A stretch of DNA of 44,555 bases from positions 1 through 44,555 of the forward strand of contig CAZJRQ010000019.1 of the NCBI GenBank assembly GCA_964548535.1, written 5' to 3'. The translations under genes were made by a program, and so were the position numbers. Positions 19,682 through 28,125 of this stretch are shown here, piece by piece. Under the pieces are notes generated by a model. It saw only the letters and a list, made by a program, of their open reading frames with translations. It searched no databases and was not told where the DNA came from. Source of the stretch: CAZJRQ01 sp964548535. GTDB taxonomy: Bacteria; Bacillota; Clostridia; Oscillospirales; Ruminococcaceae. Numbering within the stretch: position 1 is the first letter of the stretch; each line of letters starts with the position of its first letter.

Positions 19682-19752
19682 AACTTATGAATCAAAAGTA
19701 TCGATAATTCGATTTGCATCTACAAATCATCTCTAAGCGTATTAAAATCACG

Positions 19753-20700
19753 TTAATCCTTCTTAAACTCATCCAAATCCTCAAACAAATGCAGCAAGCT
19801 ATCCTCTGCCCTCTCCATAAGCAGCGAATTCTGATATCTCTGCTCGTACGCTAAACAATCCTGCTCAGCACGTATCACTTCAACTTTTTCTTCTTGGGTA
19901 ATGTTTTTACCCCTCAAACTTTCGTACTGCTCTTGAGTCTCCCACGTCTTTATACCAATTATTGACGCATTATCCGTACTGCCATTTCGGACCGCTACTT
20001 GACATAAAGCATCAATCTTCTCAACAAAATTCATGCTGTCAAGCTTCATTGCAATCTCAATTTCATCTACAGTCAAACAGTCAGAAACTCCATCAGAACA
20101 AATTATTACAACGTCATCAGGTTCTTTGCCAAACTGATTTACAAAGTAAAAATGCTCAATGCTAGGATCTTGCAAAACACTGCCAATTGATGACACAATA
20201 GCATTCTGCATAGCCGGCTCAAGATCGTTAAGCTTGTCAATTTCACCCTTTTCAATCAAAAACCTGCCATAAGTCTGATCAATCGAAATCTGCCTTGCAT
20301 GTCCATTAACATACCTGTACATTCTGCTGTCACCAACATTGTAGCAAGCCGCGCGACCAAATTCATCAACCGCCAAACAACAAAGTGTTGTCTGCATATT
20401 TAAAGAATCAGGCATCGCCAATCCTTTTTTTATTACCTTTTTATGTACTGACATAATGTGCTTATCTAAATCAACCGATGAATCATAATTAAGTGCAGAC
20501 AAATAGCTAGCACAAAGCTCTGATGCTATTTCACCCGACTGCTCTCCGCCAACTCCGTCACACACAGCCGACAAAAATGGCGCTATGCAGACTGATTCCA
20601 AGCCGCCTTTTCTTACAATCTCACGGTTTATTAACATACAGTCTTCATTATGCTTTCGATAATCACCTTTATCAGTAAAACCGTAAATATAATAATTCAT
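19753..20700 (-). CDS. PP2C-type serine/threonine phosphatase
   Basis: A 315-residue protein. Metal-site motifs are visible: the RKHNEDCM start (RxxNED), FLSAVCDGVGGEQSGEIAS (the DGxGG metal-binding motif), NVGDSRMYRY, VVIICSDGVSDCLTVDE and GSTDNASII (the DN metal ligand). Members such as PrpC/Stp dephosphorylate proteins, often opposite a PASTA kinase. No kinase gene is next to it here, which is unusual. Residues about 255-315 are a charged helical extension (QEQYESLRGKN, then many Glu and Leu) beyond the family core. RBS AAGGAAG and the promoter at 20734-20762 precede it. It is probably cytosolic. Confidence 0.9.
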   Translation of the reverse strand: MNYYIYGFTDKGDYRKHNEDCMLINREIVRKGGLESVCIAPFLSAVCDGVGGEQSGEIASELCASYLSALNYDSSVDLDKHIMSVHKKVIKKGLAMPDSLNMQTTLCCLAVDEFGRAACYNVGDSRMYRYVNGHARQISIDQTYGRFLIEKGEIDKLNDLEPAMQNAIVSSIGSVLQDPSIEHFYFVNQFGKEPDDVVIICSDGVSDCLTVDEIEIAMKLDSMNFVEKIDALCQVAVRNGSTDNASIIGIKTWETQEQYESLRGKNITQEEKVEVIRAEQDCLAYEQRYQNSLLMERAEDSLLHLFEDLDEFKKD

Positions 20701-20733
20701 ATATACTTCCTTCTACCTACATAAACTAACTTA

Positions 20734-20762
20734 ATTCTAGCATAAAACCTGCCTATTGTCAA
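20734..20762 (-). promoter_or_regulatory. Sigma-A promoter of the PP2C gene
   Basis: On minus, TTGACA (20762-20757) and TAGAAT (20739-20734) with a 17-base spacer, just upstream of the 20700 start. Confidence 0.75.
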
Positions 20763-20899
20763 TCATTCTTGAGCCTATTTGATAAATTTGTTTAAATTGT
20801 ATAAAACAAATAATTTTTATAATCAAATACGACAGCTAACAACAAAAAAGAACAAATATTATATGCGTAAAACAAGTAATATCTGTTCCTTTATTCTAT

Positions 20900-22669
20900 T
20901 TACGTCGCAAATTGTGAGTTGTACAAATTCGCATAAAACCCGTCAGCATTCACAAGTTCTTCATGAGTCCCCTGCTCAATAATTTGTCCCGAATTCATTA
21001 CTAAAATGCAATCCGCCTCTTTAATGGTAGAAAGTCGGTGCGCAATGATAAAACTCGTCCTGCCTTCCATCATTTGGCTGAACGTCTTTTGAACCAAAAT
21101 TTCAGTTCGTGTGTCAATCGACGATGTCGCCTCATCAAGTATCAGCATTGGCGGAAGTGAAAGCATAACCCTCGCTATGCACAATAACTGTTTTTGCCCC
21201 TGCGAAAGCGAACCACCATCCGAGGAAAGCACCGTGTCATACCCATTCGGCAAACGTTTTATAAATCCGTGACAGTAAGCCGACTTAGCCGCCGATATAA
21301 CCTCTTCATCAGTAGCATTCGGTTTTCCGTATGCGATGTTCTCTTTAATAGTACCGCTCTTGAGCCAAGTCTCCTGCAAAACCATACCGTACATCGACCT
21401 CATCGAATCACGTGTGCAGTCCTTAATCGGCACACCACTGAGCTTGATTTCACCGCTAGTCACATCGTAGAATCGCATTAAAAGATTGATAAAAGTCGTC
21501 TTACCGCAGCCAGTCGGACCAACTATTGCAATCTTCTGACCCGCCTTAACTTTAAGATTAAAATCCTCAATCAGCTTAACGTTAGGATTGTAAGAAAAAC
21601 ATACATCTTCAGCTGACAGAGTTCCGTCAATATGCTCAAGCACAACCGCATTTTGCTTGTCCGGAATTTCAGTAGGTTCATCTATAATTTCAAAAACTCT
21701 CTTAGCCGACGCCAACGCACTTTGCAATTCAGTGATTACACCAGTTATCTCGTTAAAAGGCTTCGTGTATTGGTTTGCGTATGTCAAAAAGCATGAAAGC
21801 TGACCTACTGTGAACGCTCCGCTAATTGCCGAAAATGCTCCGACAATTCCAACAAAAGTATATACCAATCCATTAATAAATCGTGTGCTAGGGTTGGTTA
21901 GAGATGAGAAAAACACTGCCCTTACACCGACAGTTTGAAGATTTTTATTAACTTCATCAAACTTTTTCTCTGACTCCTTTTCGAAAGCAAAAGCCTTAAC
22001 AACGCTCTGATTTCCAACCATTTCTTCAACAAGCGAAGTCATTTCGCCCCTTGCCTCCGACTGCTTTTGAAACAGCTTAAAAGTATTCTTAGCAATAAAT
22101 CTAGCCACAAAAAGTGACAGCGGAGTAATAACCACAACAATCAGCGTAATTTTCACATTGATAGAAAGCATAAAACCAATCGTGCCGAAAATAGTAATTA
22201 CACCAGTAAACAAATTCGCAAATCCCATTACAAGACCGTCCGAAATCAGCTCAATGTCAGTGATAAGTCGGCTGATAATATCCCCATTAGGGTGACTGTC
22301 AATATAACTTAACGGCAGCTTTTGAAGATTGTCAAAAGCATCATTTCTCAAATCACGAACCACGTTGTAGGATATTTTATTGGTGCATAAAAGCATAACC
22401 CATTGCGAAATTCCGACAATCGCCACAGTAACAGCAAGCCTAATCAAAATCGCCGAAACTGCGTCGAAATCAACATTACCCTTGCCGACAATCAAGTCAA
22501 TAGCATTTCCGACCAAAATCGGCGCATAAAGAGTAGCCGCAACCGAAATTATAGCCAAAATCAGCGCCAAAATCAGCAGCCATTTGTACGGTGAAATATA
22601 CCTCAAAAGCGGCTTTAATGCTGACTTGTCCGACGTGTTTGATTCGCTCTTTAATTTAACTTTAGCCAT
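20900..22669 (-). CDS. ABC exporter half-transporter, active-site subunit of a heterodimer
   Basis: A 589-residue fused membrane/ATPase protein. The start at 22669 (MAKVKLKSE) is chosen over a longer frame to 22732 because GAGGAGG lies eight bases upstream, inside the end of the previous gene; the two genes overlap by 8 bases. Six membrane segments lie in residues about 25-300. The ATPase has Walker A GPTGCGKTT, Walker B MLILDEATSSID with the catalytic Glu, H-loop IIAHRLST, and a changed signature, LSQGQ instead of LSGGQ. The partner at 22662-24407 has the opposite pattern. A multidrug, lipid or peptide exporter in the cytoplasmic membrane is likely, but the substrate is unknown. Confidence 0.9.
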   Translation of the reverse strand: MAKVKLKSESNTSDKSALKPLLRYISPYKWLLILALILAIISVAATLYAPILVGNAIDLIVGKGNVDFDAVSAILIRLAVTVAIVGISQWVMLLCTNKISYNVVRDLRNDAFDNLQKLPLSYIDSHPNGDIISRLITDIELISDGLVMGFANLFTGVITIFGTIGFMLSINVKITLIVVVITPLSLFVARFIAKNTFKLFQKQSEARGEMTSLVEEMVGNQSVVKAFAFEKESEKKFDEVNKNLQTVGVRAVFFSSLTNPSTRFINGLVYTFVGIVGAFSAISGAFTVGQLSCFLTYANQYTKPFNEITGVITELQSALASAKRVFEIIDEPTEIPDKQNAVVLEHIDGTLSAEDVCFSYNPNVKLIEDFNLKVKAGQKIAIVGPTGCGKTTFINLLMRFYDVTSGEIKLSGVPIKDCTRDSMRSMYGMVLQETWLKSGTIKENIAYGKPNATDEEVISAAKSAYCHGFIKRLPNGYDTVLSSDGGSLSQGQKQLLCIARVMLSLPPMLILDEATSSIDTRTEILVQKTFSQMMEGRTSFIIAHRLSTIKEADCILVMNSGQIIEQGTHEELVNADGFYANLYNSQFAT

Positions 22670-24407
22670 TTTTAGCCACCTCCTCAGCAGTAAGCTGTGA
22701 AAGACAAATTTCCTTGTAAACTTCGCACTCATTAATCAGCTGTGAATGTGTTCCAGCACCGACCAATTCACCCTCGTCAAGCACAAGAATTTTATCTGCA
22801 TTTCTAATTGATGAAACACGCTGTGAAACGATAAATACTGTCATGCCATTTGTTTTATCTGCAATTGCTTTACGAAGTTTGGCATCTGTTGCCAAATCTA
22901 GTGCTGACGCTGAATCGTCCAAAATCAGTATTTCAGGACTGCCAACCAATGCTCTCGCTATTGTAAGTCTTTGTTTTTGACCACCAGATAAATTTCGTCC
23001 TGCCTGCAAAATTTTGTAATCAAGTTTTTCTGGCTTTTCATTTACAAAATCTATCGCCTGTGCAATTTCTAATGCCTTGTTAATTTCTTCATCAGTTGCA
23101 TTTTGATTACGCCACTTCATATTATCTCGAATAGTACCTTTAAAAAGAGTTGCCTTTTGCAAAACAAAGCCAATTTTACCCCTTAATTGCTCAAATGGAT
23201 AATCTGACACCTCAACTCCGTCCACCAAAACCGAACCAGTAGAGTGCTGATAAAATCTCGGAATTAAATTGACAAGTGTTGACTTTCCAGAGCCTGTACT
23301 GCCAATAATTCCGATAGTTTCACCCCTGTCAGCAGTAAAATTTATCCCGAGCAAGGCTGGCTCTTCAGAACCGCTGTAAGTAAAATCTACATCCTTAAAC
23401 TGAACAGCCGGAGCATTTTCATCTTCACTTTTCGCAGTATTTCCGTCATCATTAATTGACGATTTAATCGCAAAAACATCATTAATTCGTGATGACGATG
23501 CCTGCATTTTAGTCATTGAAGTCACCAAAATTGCGACAGCCAAAAGTGCCAGCAAAACCTGATTCATGTAGCTTGTAAGAGCAATAAGTTCACCTTGAGT
23601 AATTCCGCCAACATTTACATCAACCCCACCGTACCAAATAATTGCGATGATTGCAACATATACAATTACAAAAGTCGCTGGATTCATCAGTGCCGAAATC
23701 CTGCCAGCCTTTTTTTGCAAATCCAAAAGCTCGTCAGCATTTTGCTTAAACTCAACCTCTTCATTTTTCTGGCGAGAAAACGCACGAATAACCCTAACTC
23801 CAGACAAATTTTCGCTTACCCTTAAAGAAGTCTTATCAAGCTTTTTCTGAATTTTCTTAAACATAGGAACAGTCTTGCTCATCACCAAATAAATTATCAA
23901 AGCCAGAATCGGCGAAGCAATCAAAAAAATCATCGTCAGTTTAACCGAAACAGTAAAAGCCATAATAATAGCACCCAGCACAATAAAAGGTGAGCGCAAA
24001 AACAATCTAAGAAGCATATTAACGCCAGTCTGCGCCTGATTTATATCAACCGTCATTCGTGTAACAAGGGTTGACGTTCCAACTTTGTCAATTTCCGAAT
24101 GCGACAGCGTGTTTATATGATGGTACAAATCTCGCCTAAGTTCAGTTCCAAAACCAAGCGCAGCTTTAGCCGCAAAATACTGTGCCGTCAAAGAGCAAGC
24201 GAGTCCCAAAACTCCCAAAAGAATCAAAATCCCACCCATTTTTATAATGTACGACTTGTCCGACTGTGCAATACCAACGTCAATAATCTTCGCCATAACA
24301 ATAGGTACAGCAAGCTCAAAACAAGCTTCAATCAGCTTAAACAGCGGACCAACCACACTTTCAAGCTTGTAATTTTTCAAATATCTAAATAGCTTTAACA
24401 ATCCCAT
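22662..24407 (-). CDS. ABC exporter half-transporter, degenerate-site subunit of a heterodimer
   Basis: A 581-residue fused protein with six membrane segments (residues about 15-300) and an ATPase. Walker A is GSTGSGKST and the signature is the normal LSGGQKQR. Walker B is ILILDDSASALD, with Asp where the catalytic Glu belongs, and the H-loop reads VSQRVSS, with Gln for His. This is the well-known asymmetry of BmrC/D- and TM287/288-type heterodimers. Start choice: ATG at 24407 has GGAGG almost touching it, whereas TTG at 24401 has GGAGG at a normal 6-7 bases, so translation may begin at TTG two codons later. It is translationally coupled to the next gene. Confidence 0.9.
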   Translation of the reverse strand: MGLLKLFRYLKNYKLESVVGPLFKLIEACFELAVPIVMAKIIDVGIAQSDKSYIIKMGGILILLGVLGLACSLTAQYFAAKAALGFGTELRRDLYHHINTLSHSEIDKVGTSTLVTRMTVDINQAQTGVNMLLRLFLRSPFIVLGAIIMAFTVSVKLTMIFLIASPILALIIYLVMSKTVPMFKKIQKKLDKTSLRVSENLSGVRVIRAFSRQKNEEVEFKQNADELLDLQKKAGRISALMNPATFVIVYVAIIAIIWYGGVDVNVGGITQGELIALTSYMNQVLLALLAVAILVTSMTKMQASSSRINDVFAIKSSINDDGNTAKSEDENAPAVQFKDVDFTYSGSEEPALLGINFTADRGETIGIIGSTGSGKSTLVNLIPRFYQHSTGSVLVDGVEVSDYPFEQLRGKIGFVLQKATLFKGTIRDNMKWRNQNATDEEINKALEIAQAIDFVNEKPEKLDYKILQAGRNLSGGQKQRLTIARALVGSPEILILDDSASALDLATDAKLRKAIADKTNGMTVFIVSQRVSSIRNADKILVLDEGELVGAGTHSQLINECEVYKEICLSQLTAEEVAKNG

Positions 24408-24437
24408 TCCTCCGTAAACAAAATTTCACATAATAAT

Positions 24438-24467
24438 AGTATATCATAAAAATATAGCAATTACCAA
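24438..24467 (-). promoter_or_regulatory. Probable promoter of the ABC exporter pair
   Basis: On minus, TTGGTA (24467-24462), an 18-base spacer and TATACT (24443-24438). It lies back to back with the PAP2 promoter that starts at 24476. Confidence 0.45.
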
Positions 24468-24475
24468 TAAATTAA

Positions 24476-24504
24476 TTGATTTTTTGTAAAATTTGTGGTA
24501 CACT
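24476..24504 (+). promoter_or_regulatory. Promoter of the PAP2 gene
   Basis: TTGATT (24476-24481), 17-base spacer, TACACT (24499-24504), upstream of AGGAG (24527-24531). Confidence 0.6.
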
Positions 24505-24536
24505 GATTTAGAATTATATTTTTTACAGGAGTTTTA

Positions 24537-25160
24537 ATGAATATTATTGATACGATTAAAGAAATAGATTTTACAATACTTGACGCCTTGCAGAAAATTC
24601 ACAGCGACGTTCTTGACGTTATCATGCGAATTATCACAACCAGCGGTAACAACGGCTATATTTGGATTGCGATTTGCATTGCAATGCTGTGCTTTAAAAA
24701 GACTCGCAAAATCGGAATTTACACTGGAATTGTGCTGATTATCGAGGTTATTTTAAATGACGGACTTATCAAAACTATCATAGCAAGAGAACGACCATTT
24801 CTGCAAAACACTGGCATTGACACCATAATAAAACAACCAAGCGGATATTCATTTCCTTCAGGACATTCAGCATCATCATTCGCAGCCGCAACCTCAATTT
24901 TCATGCAGAACAAAAAGATTGGACGTCCCGCATATGTACTTGCAGCTTTGATAGCATTTTCAAGACTATACTTTTATGTACACTTCCCGTCCGATGTATT
25001 AACAGGCTGTCTATTCGGCACACTTATAGGATTTTGCGTTTGTAAATTACTTGATAAAATCGTTAAAAATCATAATGAGCGAAAAAAACTTGACGGTTCA
25101 GACATTTCAGAAAATGACAAAATCGAGAATAGTAACGATAGCGAAACCCAAGAAAGCTAA
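24537..25160 (+). CDS. PAP2-family membrane phosphatase
   Basis: A 207-residue membrane protein with about five or six hydrophobic segments. The three acid-phosphatase signatures are present: KTIIARERPF (KxxxxxxRP), SFPSGHSASS (PSGH) and SRLYFYVHFPSD (SRxxxxxHxxxD). The catalytic His are in the second and third. Such enzymes act on the outer membrane face on undecaprenyl pyrophosphate or phosphatidylglycerophosphate-like lipids. A role in recycling the carrier of the glycan cluster is possible but not shown. The last about 30 residues are acidic and Ser/Asn-rich. It is monocistronic, with its own promoter and terminator. Confidence 0.9.
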   Translation: MNIIDTIKEIDFTILDALQKIHSDVLDVIMRIITTSGNNGYIWIAICIAMLCFKKTRKIGIYTGIVLIIEVILNDGLIKTIIARERPFLQNTGIDTIIKQPSGYSFPSGHSASSFAAATSIFMQNKKIGRPAYVLAALIAFSRLYFYVHFPSDVLTGCLFGTLIGFCVCKLLDKIVKNHNERKKLDGSDISENDKIENSNDSETQES

Positions 25161-25169
25161 CATCAAAAT

Positions 25170-25209
25170 AAAACGGTTACCCTAAAACTCAATTAAGGCA
25201 ACCGTTTTT
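25170..25209. terminator. Bidirectional terminator between PAP2 and the small hypothetical gene
   Basis: Arms AAAACGGTT (25170-25178) and AACCGTTTT (25200-25208), extended inward by a few pairs, with T-rich flanks on both sides. Confidence 0.75.
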
Positions 25210-25220
25210 CAACTTGATAA

Positions 25221-25607
25221 TCATTCCTCATGAATGTCTTTCTCAGGCTTTACAATAATTATACCAACCTTCGCAAGTGCGTTTGATAGTGTGTGAAAGT
25301 CCAGCTCAAATAAGTCATTTGTCTTTACATTTCCTTTGCTTGTAATTTTCTCGAATTTTATATAATTTTTACAATAGTCTTTATCGGTGTAAAAATATGC
25401 AATTATATATTCGTTCTTTACTGCATAATAATTAACAGGCACAAGAGATAAAATCGCTTTCGAGTCATCTTTCATGCTATCGAGAAAAATGTCGAAATCT
25501 GTACCTACATAGTGGATTTTACGACATTTCAAGCCTGCAAGCTTTTCAGAATTCACGCTTGTTTTTTTAGATTTATTCTTTGATTTAAGTCTGCTGAAAA
25601 TGCCCAT
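25221..25607 (-). CDS. Small hypothetical protein
   Basis: A 128-residue protein I do not recognise. It has a Lys-rich start (MGIFSRLKSKNKSKK) and then a mixed alpha/beta body with FDIFLDSMKDDSKAILSLVP and YIIAYFYTDKDYCKNYIKF. No signal peptide or membrane segment is seen. AGGAGG is well placed before ATG. A clean promoter precedes it, so it is likely expressed alone. Confidence 0.7.
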   Translation of the reverse strand: MGIFSRLKSKNKSKKTSVNSEKLAGLKCRKIHYVGTDFDIFLDSMKDDSKAILSLVPVNYYAVKNEYIIAYFYTDKDYCKNYIKFEKITSKGNVKTNDLFELDFHTLSNALAKVGIIIVKPEKDIHEE

Positions 25608-25650
25608 AAGTCATCCTCCTGCACAAAATATAAATATAACTGTTTTGATA

Positions 25651-25679
25651 ATTATATCATTAAATTTTTCCCGCGTCAA
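25651..25679 (-). promoter_or_regulatory. Sigma-A promoter of the small hypothetical gene
   Basis: On minus, TTGACG (25679-25674), 17-base spacer, TATAAT (25656-25651). Confidence 0.7.
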
Positions 25680-25724
25680 TGAAATTTTCAAGCTAAAAAT
25701 TACTTTTAATTAACCAAAAATTTA

Positions 25725-25753
25725 TTGACTTTAGTTTCCAAAAGGTCTATAAT
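25725..25753 (+). promoter_or_regulatory. Sigma-A promoter of polyphosphate kinase
   Basis: TTGACT (25725-25730), 17-base spacer, TATAAT (25748-25753), about 90 bases before the ATG. Confidence 0.75.
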
Positions 25754-25841
25754 ATTTATATAATAGCGTTATTTTGTACTTTTTGAAATTTCATAATAAA
25801 TCACGCTAAAAAAATGCACATATTCTGAAAGGAATGCTTTT

Positions 25842-27971
25842 ATGTCAAAAAATGTTTACGATAACCGAGAATTATCATGGCTAAAATTCAACTGCCGTGT
25901 GCTTGAAGAGGCTCAGGATAGTCTTGTTCCGCTTATGGAAAGACTTCTGTTTACATCAATATTCAGCAGTAATCTTGACGAGTTTTTTATGGTTCGTGTT
26001 GGGTCACTATTCGATGAAAGTTTGTTAGATGATGACGAGCGTGACGGTAAAACAAAAATGCGTCCTTCTGAACAGCTTGATGCAATTTATGAGCGTGCTG
26101 GTGAAATGAATAGTCTTAAGGACAGAACTTATGATGCTATCACTAAGGAATTGCAGTTAAAGCACATTTCACATAGAACAATGGATAGCTTGACTTCATC
26201 AGAACGTGAGTTTGTCAATGCATACTATTCCTATGAAATCAAGCCTTTTTTGAATGCTTTGGTTATTGATAAGCGTCACCCATTCCCTTTTTTAAAGAAT
26301 AAAGAAATATATGTTATTACGAAAATCACTTCTAAAACTAACGTAAAACTCGGTATTATCACCTGTGGCGGAAAATATGAGCGTGTTGTTTATCTTCCAA
26401 GCCAAAACGAGAATGAAGTTGACTTTTTGCTTGTTGAGGATATTATTCTTTATTACGCTGACCAGGCTTTTGAAAACTATAAGGTTGAAGAAAAAGCGTT
26501 GATGCGTATTACTAGAAATGCTGATATTGATGTTGATGAAAGTTTTGACCGTGAACTTGATTTTCGTCAAAATATGTCGATGATTATTAGTCAAAGAAAG
26601 CGACTTTGCCCTGTTAGATTACAGCTTTCAAAGGATTTATCAGATTTAACTCTTGATGCGCTTTTATCACGTTTAGAGCTTAAAAGAGAACAGACTTTCA
26701 TTGAAAATTCGCCACTTGATTTTAGCTTTGTATTTTCACTTTTTGGAAAAACTGCTAGCAGACAAGAACTGTTTTTCGAAAAACTTGTTCCACAGCAGTC
26801 GCGCATGGTTACCGAAGGAGTTTCTATGATGTCACAGCTTGACAAAAAGGACATTCTGCTTTCTTATCCGTATGAGAGCATAAAGCCTTTTATAACCTTG
26901 CTTCAAGAAGCTTCGAAAGATCCTGATGTTACTTCTATTAAGATTACACTTTATCGTGTTGCTAAGAATTCTAAAATCATTAAGGCTCTTTGTACAGCTG
27001 CTGAAAACGGCAAAGAGGTTGTTGTTTTGGTCGAGCTTAGGGCGAGATTTGATGAAGAAAATAACATCAACTGGTCAAAAATGCTTGAAGAATCCGGCTG
27101 TCATATTATGTATGGACTTCAAGGAATTAAAGTGCATTCTAAGCTTTGCCTAATCACAAAGAAGTATAATAAATCAGTAAAATATTACACTCAAATTGGT
27201 ACAGGAAACTATAATGAAAAAACTGCTGAGCTGTATACTGACCTTACAATTATGACATCAAACAGAGAGATTGCAAATGACGCTATTGAAGTTTTCAAGT
27301 GTCTTTCTCTAGGGATTTTGGTTGCAGAAACAAATCAGCTTTTGGTTGCTCCTAACTGTTTGCAAAATAAAATCATTGATATGATGGATAAGGAAATTTC
27401 AATTGCTTTAGCAGGCGGAAATGCTTATGTTGGTGCAAAACTTAACTCACTGACTGACAAGGTTTTGATTGATAAAATCATTGAGTGTTCACAGGCTGGA
27501 GTTAAGGTGGAGCTTGTAATTCGCGGAATTTCATGTCTTATAGCCGGAGTAAAAAACATGACTGAAAATGTTCGAATAGTATCAATCGTGGGCAGATATC
27601 TTGAGCATTCACGAGTTTATTTGTTTGGTACTGGCGAACGTAAAATGGTATATATTTCATCAGCCGATTACATGACCAGAAACACTTGCCGTCGAGTAGA
27701 AGTTGCAGCACCTCTGCTTGACCCTGATATTAGAGACAGAGTAATTGACTACTTTGAAATTCAGCTTGCTGACAATGTAAAATTGCGTGAGCAAATTCCT
27801 GACGGCACATATCGACGTATGCGTTCAGGCGAAACTACTCTAGATTCTCAAAAACAGTTCTTTAATGAATCGTATGCAAACGCACCTAAACCGTCAGCTG
27901 TTAAGCCTAAATCTGAGAAAAAGAAAGGCTTGTTTGCTAGATTTTTCGCTCTTTTTAAGAGAAAGAAATAG
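25842..27971 (+). CDS. ppk1: Polyphosphate kinase 1
   Basis: A 709-residue protein, the usual PPK1 length. It begins with the N-terminal NRELSWLKFNCRVLEEAQD and FTSIFSSNLDEFFMVRVGSL. Two phospholipase-D-like active-site halves follow: GIKVHSKLCLITKK (His at about 431, phosphorylated in the E. coli enzyme) and YLEHSRVYLFGTGERK (His at about 589). IKITLYRVAKNSKI and QIGTGNYNEKTAELYTDL are also typical. It builds polyphosphate from ATP in the cytosol or at the membrane. The last residues (KKKGLFARFFALFKRKK) form a basic amphipathic tail that is not part of the usual core. No exopolyphosphatase gene is adjacent. RBS GAAAGGA is nine bases upstream. Confidence 0.96.
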   Translation: MSKNVYDNRELSWLKFNCRVLEEAQDSLVPLMERLLFTSIFSSNLDEFFMVRVGSLFDESLLDDDERDGKTKMRPSEQLDAIYERAGEMNSLKDRTYDAITKELQLKHISHRTMDSLTSSEREFVNAYYSYEIKPFLNALVIDKRHPFPFLKNKEIYVITKITSKTNVKLGIITCGGKYERVVYLPSQNENEVDFLLVEDIILYYADQAFENYKVEEKALMRITRNADIDVDESFDRELDFRQNMSMIISQRKRLCPVRLQLSKDLSDLTLDALLSRLELKREQTFIENSPLDFSFVFSLFGKTASRQELFFEKLVPQQSRMVTEGVSMMSQLDKKDILLSYPYESIKPFITLLQEASKDPDVTSIKITLYRVAKNSKIIKALCTAAENGKEVVVLVELRARFDEENNINWSKMLEESGCHIMYGLQGIKVHSKLCLITKKYNKSVKYYTQIGTGNYNEKTAELYTDLTIMTSNREIANDAIEVFKCLSLGILVAETNQLLVAPNCLQNKIIDMMDKEISIALAGGNAYVGAKLNSLTDKVLIDKIIECSQAGVKVELVIRGISCLIAGVKNMTENVRIVSIVGRYLEHSRVYLFGTGERKMVYISSADYMTRNTCRRVEVAAPLLDPDIRDRVIDYFEIQLADNVKLREQIPDGTYRRMRSGETTLDSQKQFFNESYANAPKPSAVKPKSEKKKGLFARFFALFKRKK

Positions 27972-28007
27972 CAGACGAAGATTTATATCAAGATAAAATA
28001 AAACTTT

Positions 28008-28045
28008 AAAACCTCACTTTTCAAAAAACGAAAAGTGAGGTTTTT
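28008..28045 (+). terminator. First terminator after ppk1
   Basis: A perfect 15-bp stem (28008-28022 with 28030-28044) with a 7-base loop and five T. Confidence 0.85.
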
Positions 28046-28064
28046 ATGCTCTAATATGAGTTGT

Positions 28065-28111
28065 AAAATCCCTATCAAGCACATCTATAATACTTGATAG
28101 GGATTTTTTTT
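28065..28111. terminator. Second terminator, shared with the convergent amidase gene
   Basis: A perfect 15-bp stem (28065-28079 with 28093-28107) with eight T after it on plus and four on minus. It is convergent to the amidase gene ending at 28126. Confidence 0.85.
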
Positions 28112-28125
28112 AAAAAAAGCAAATA

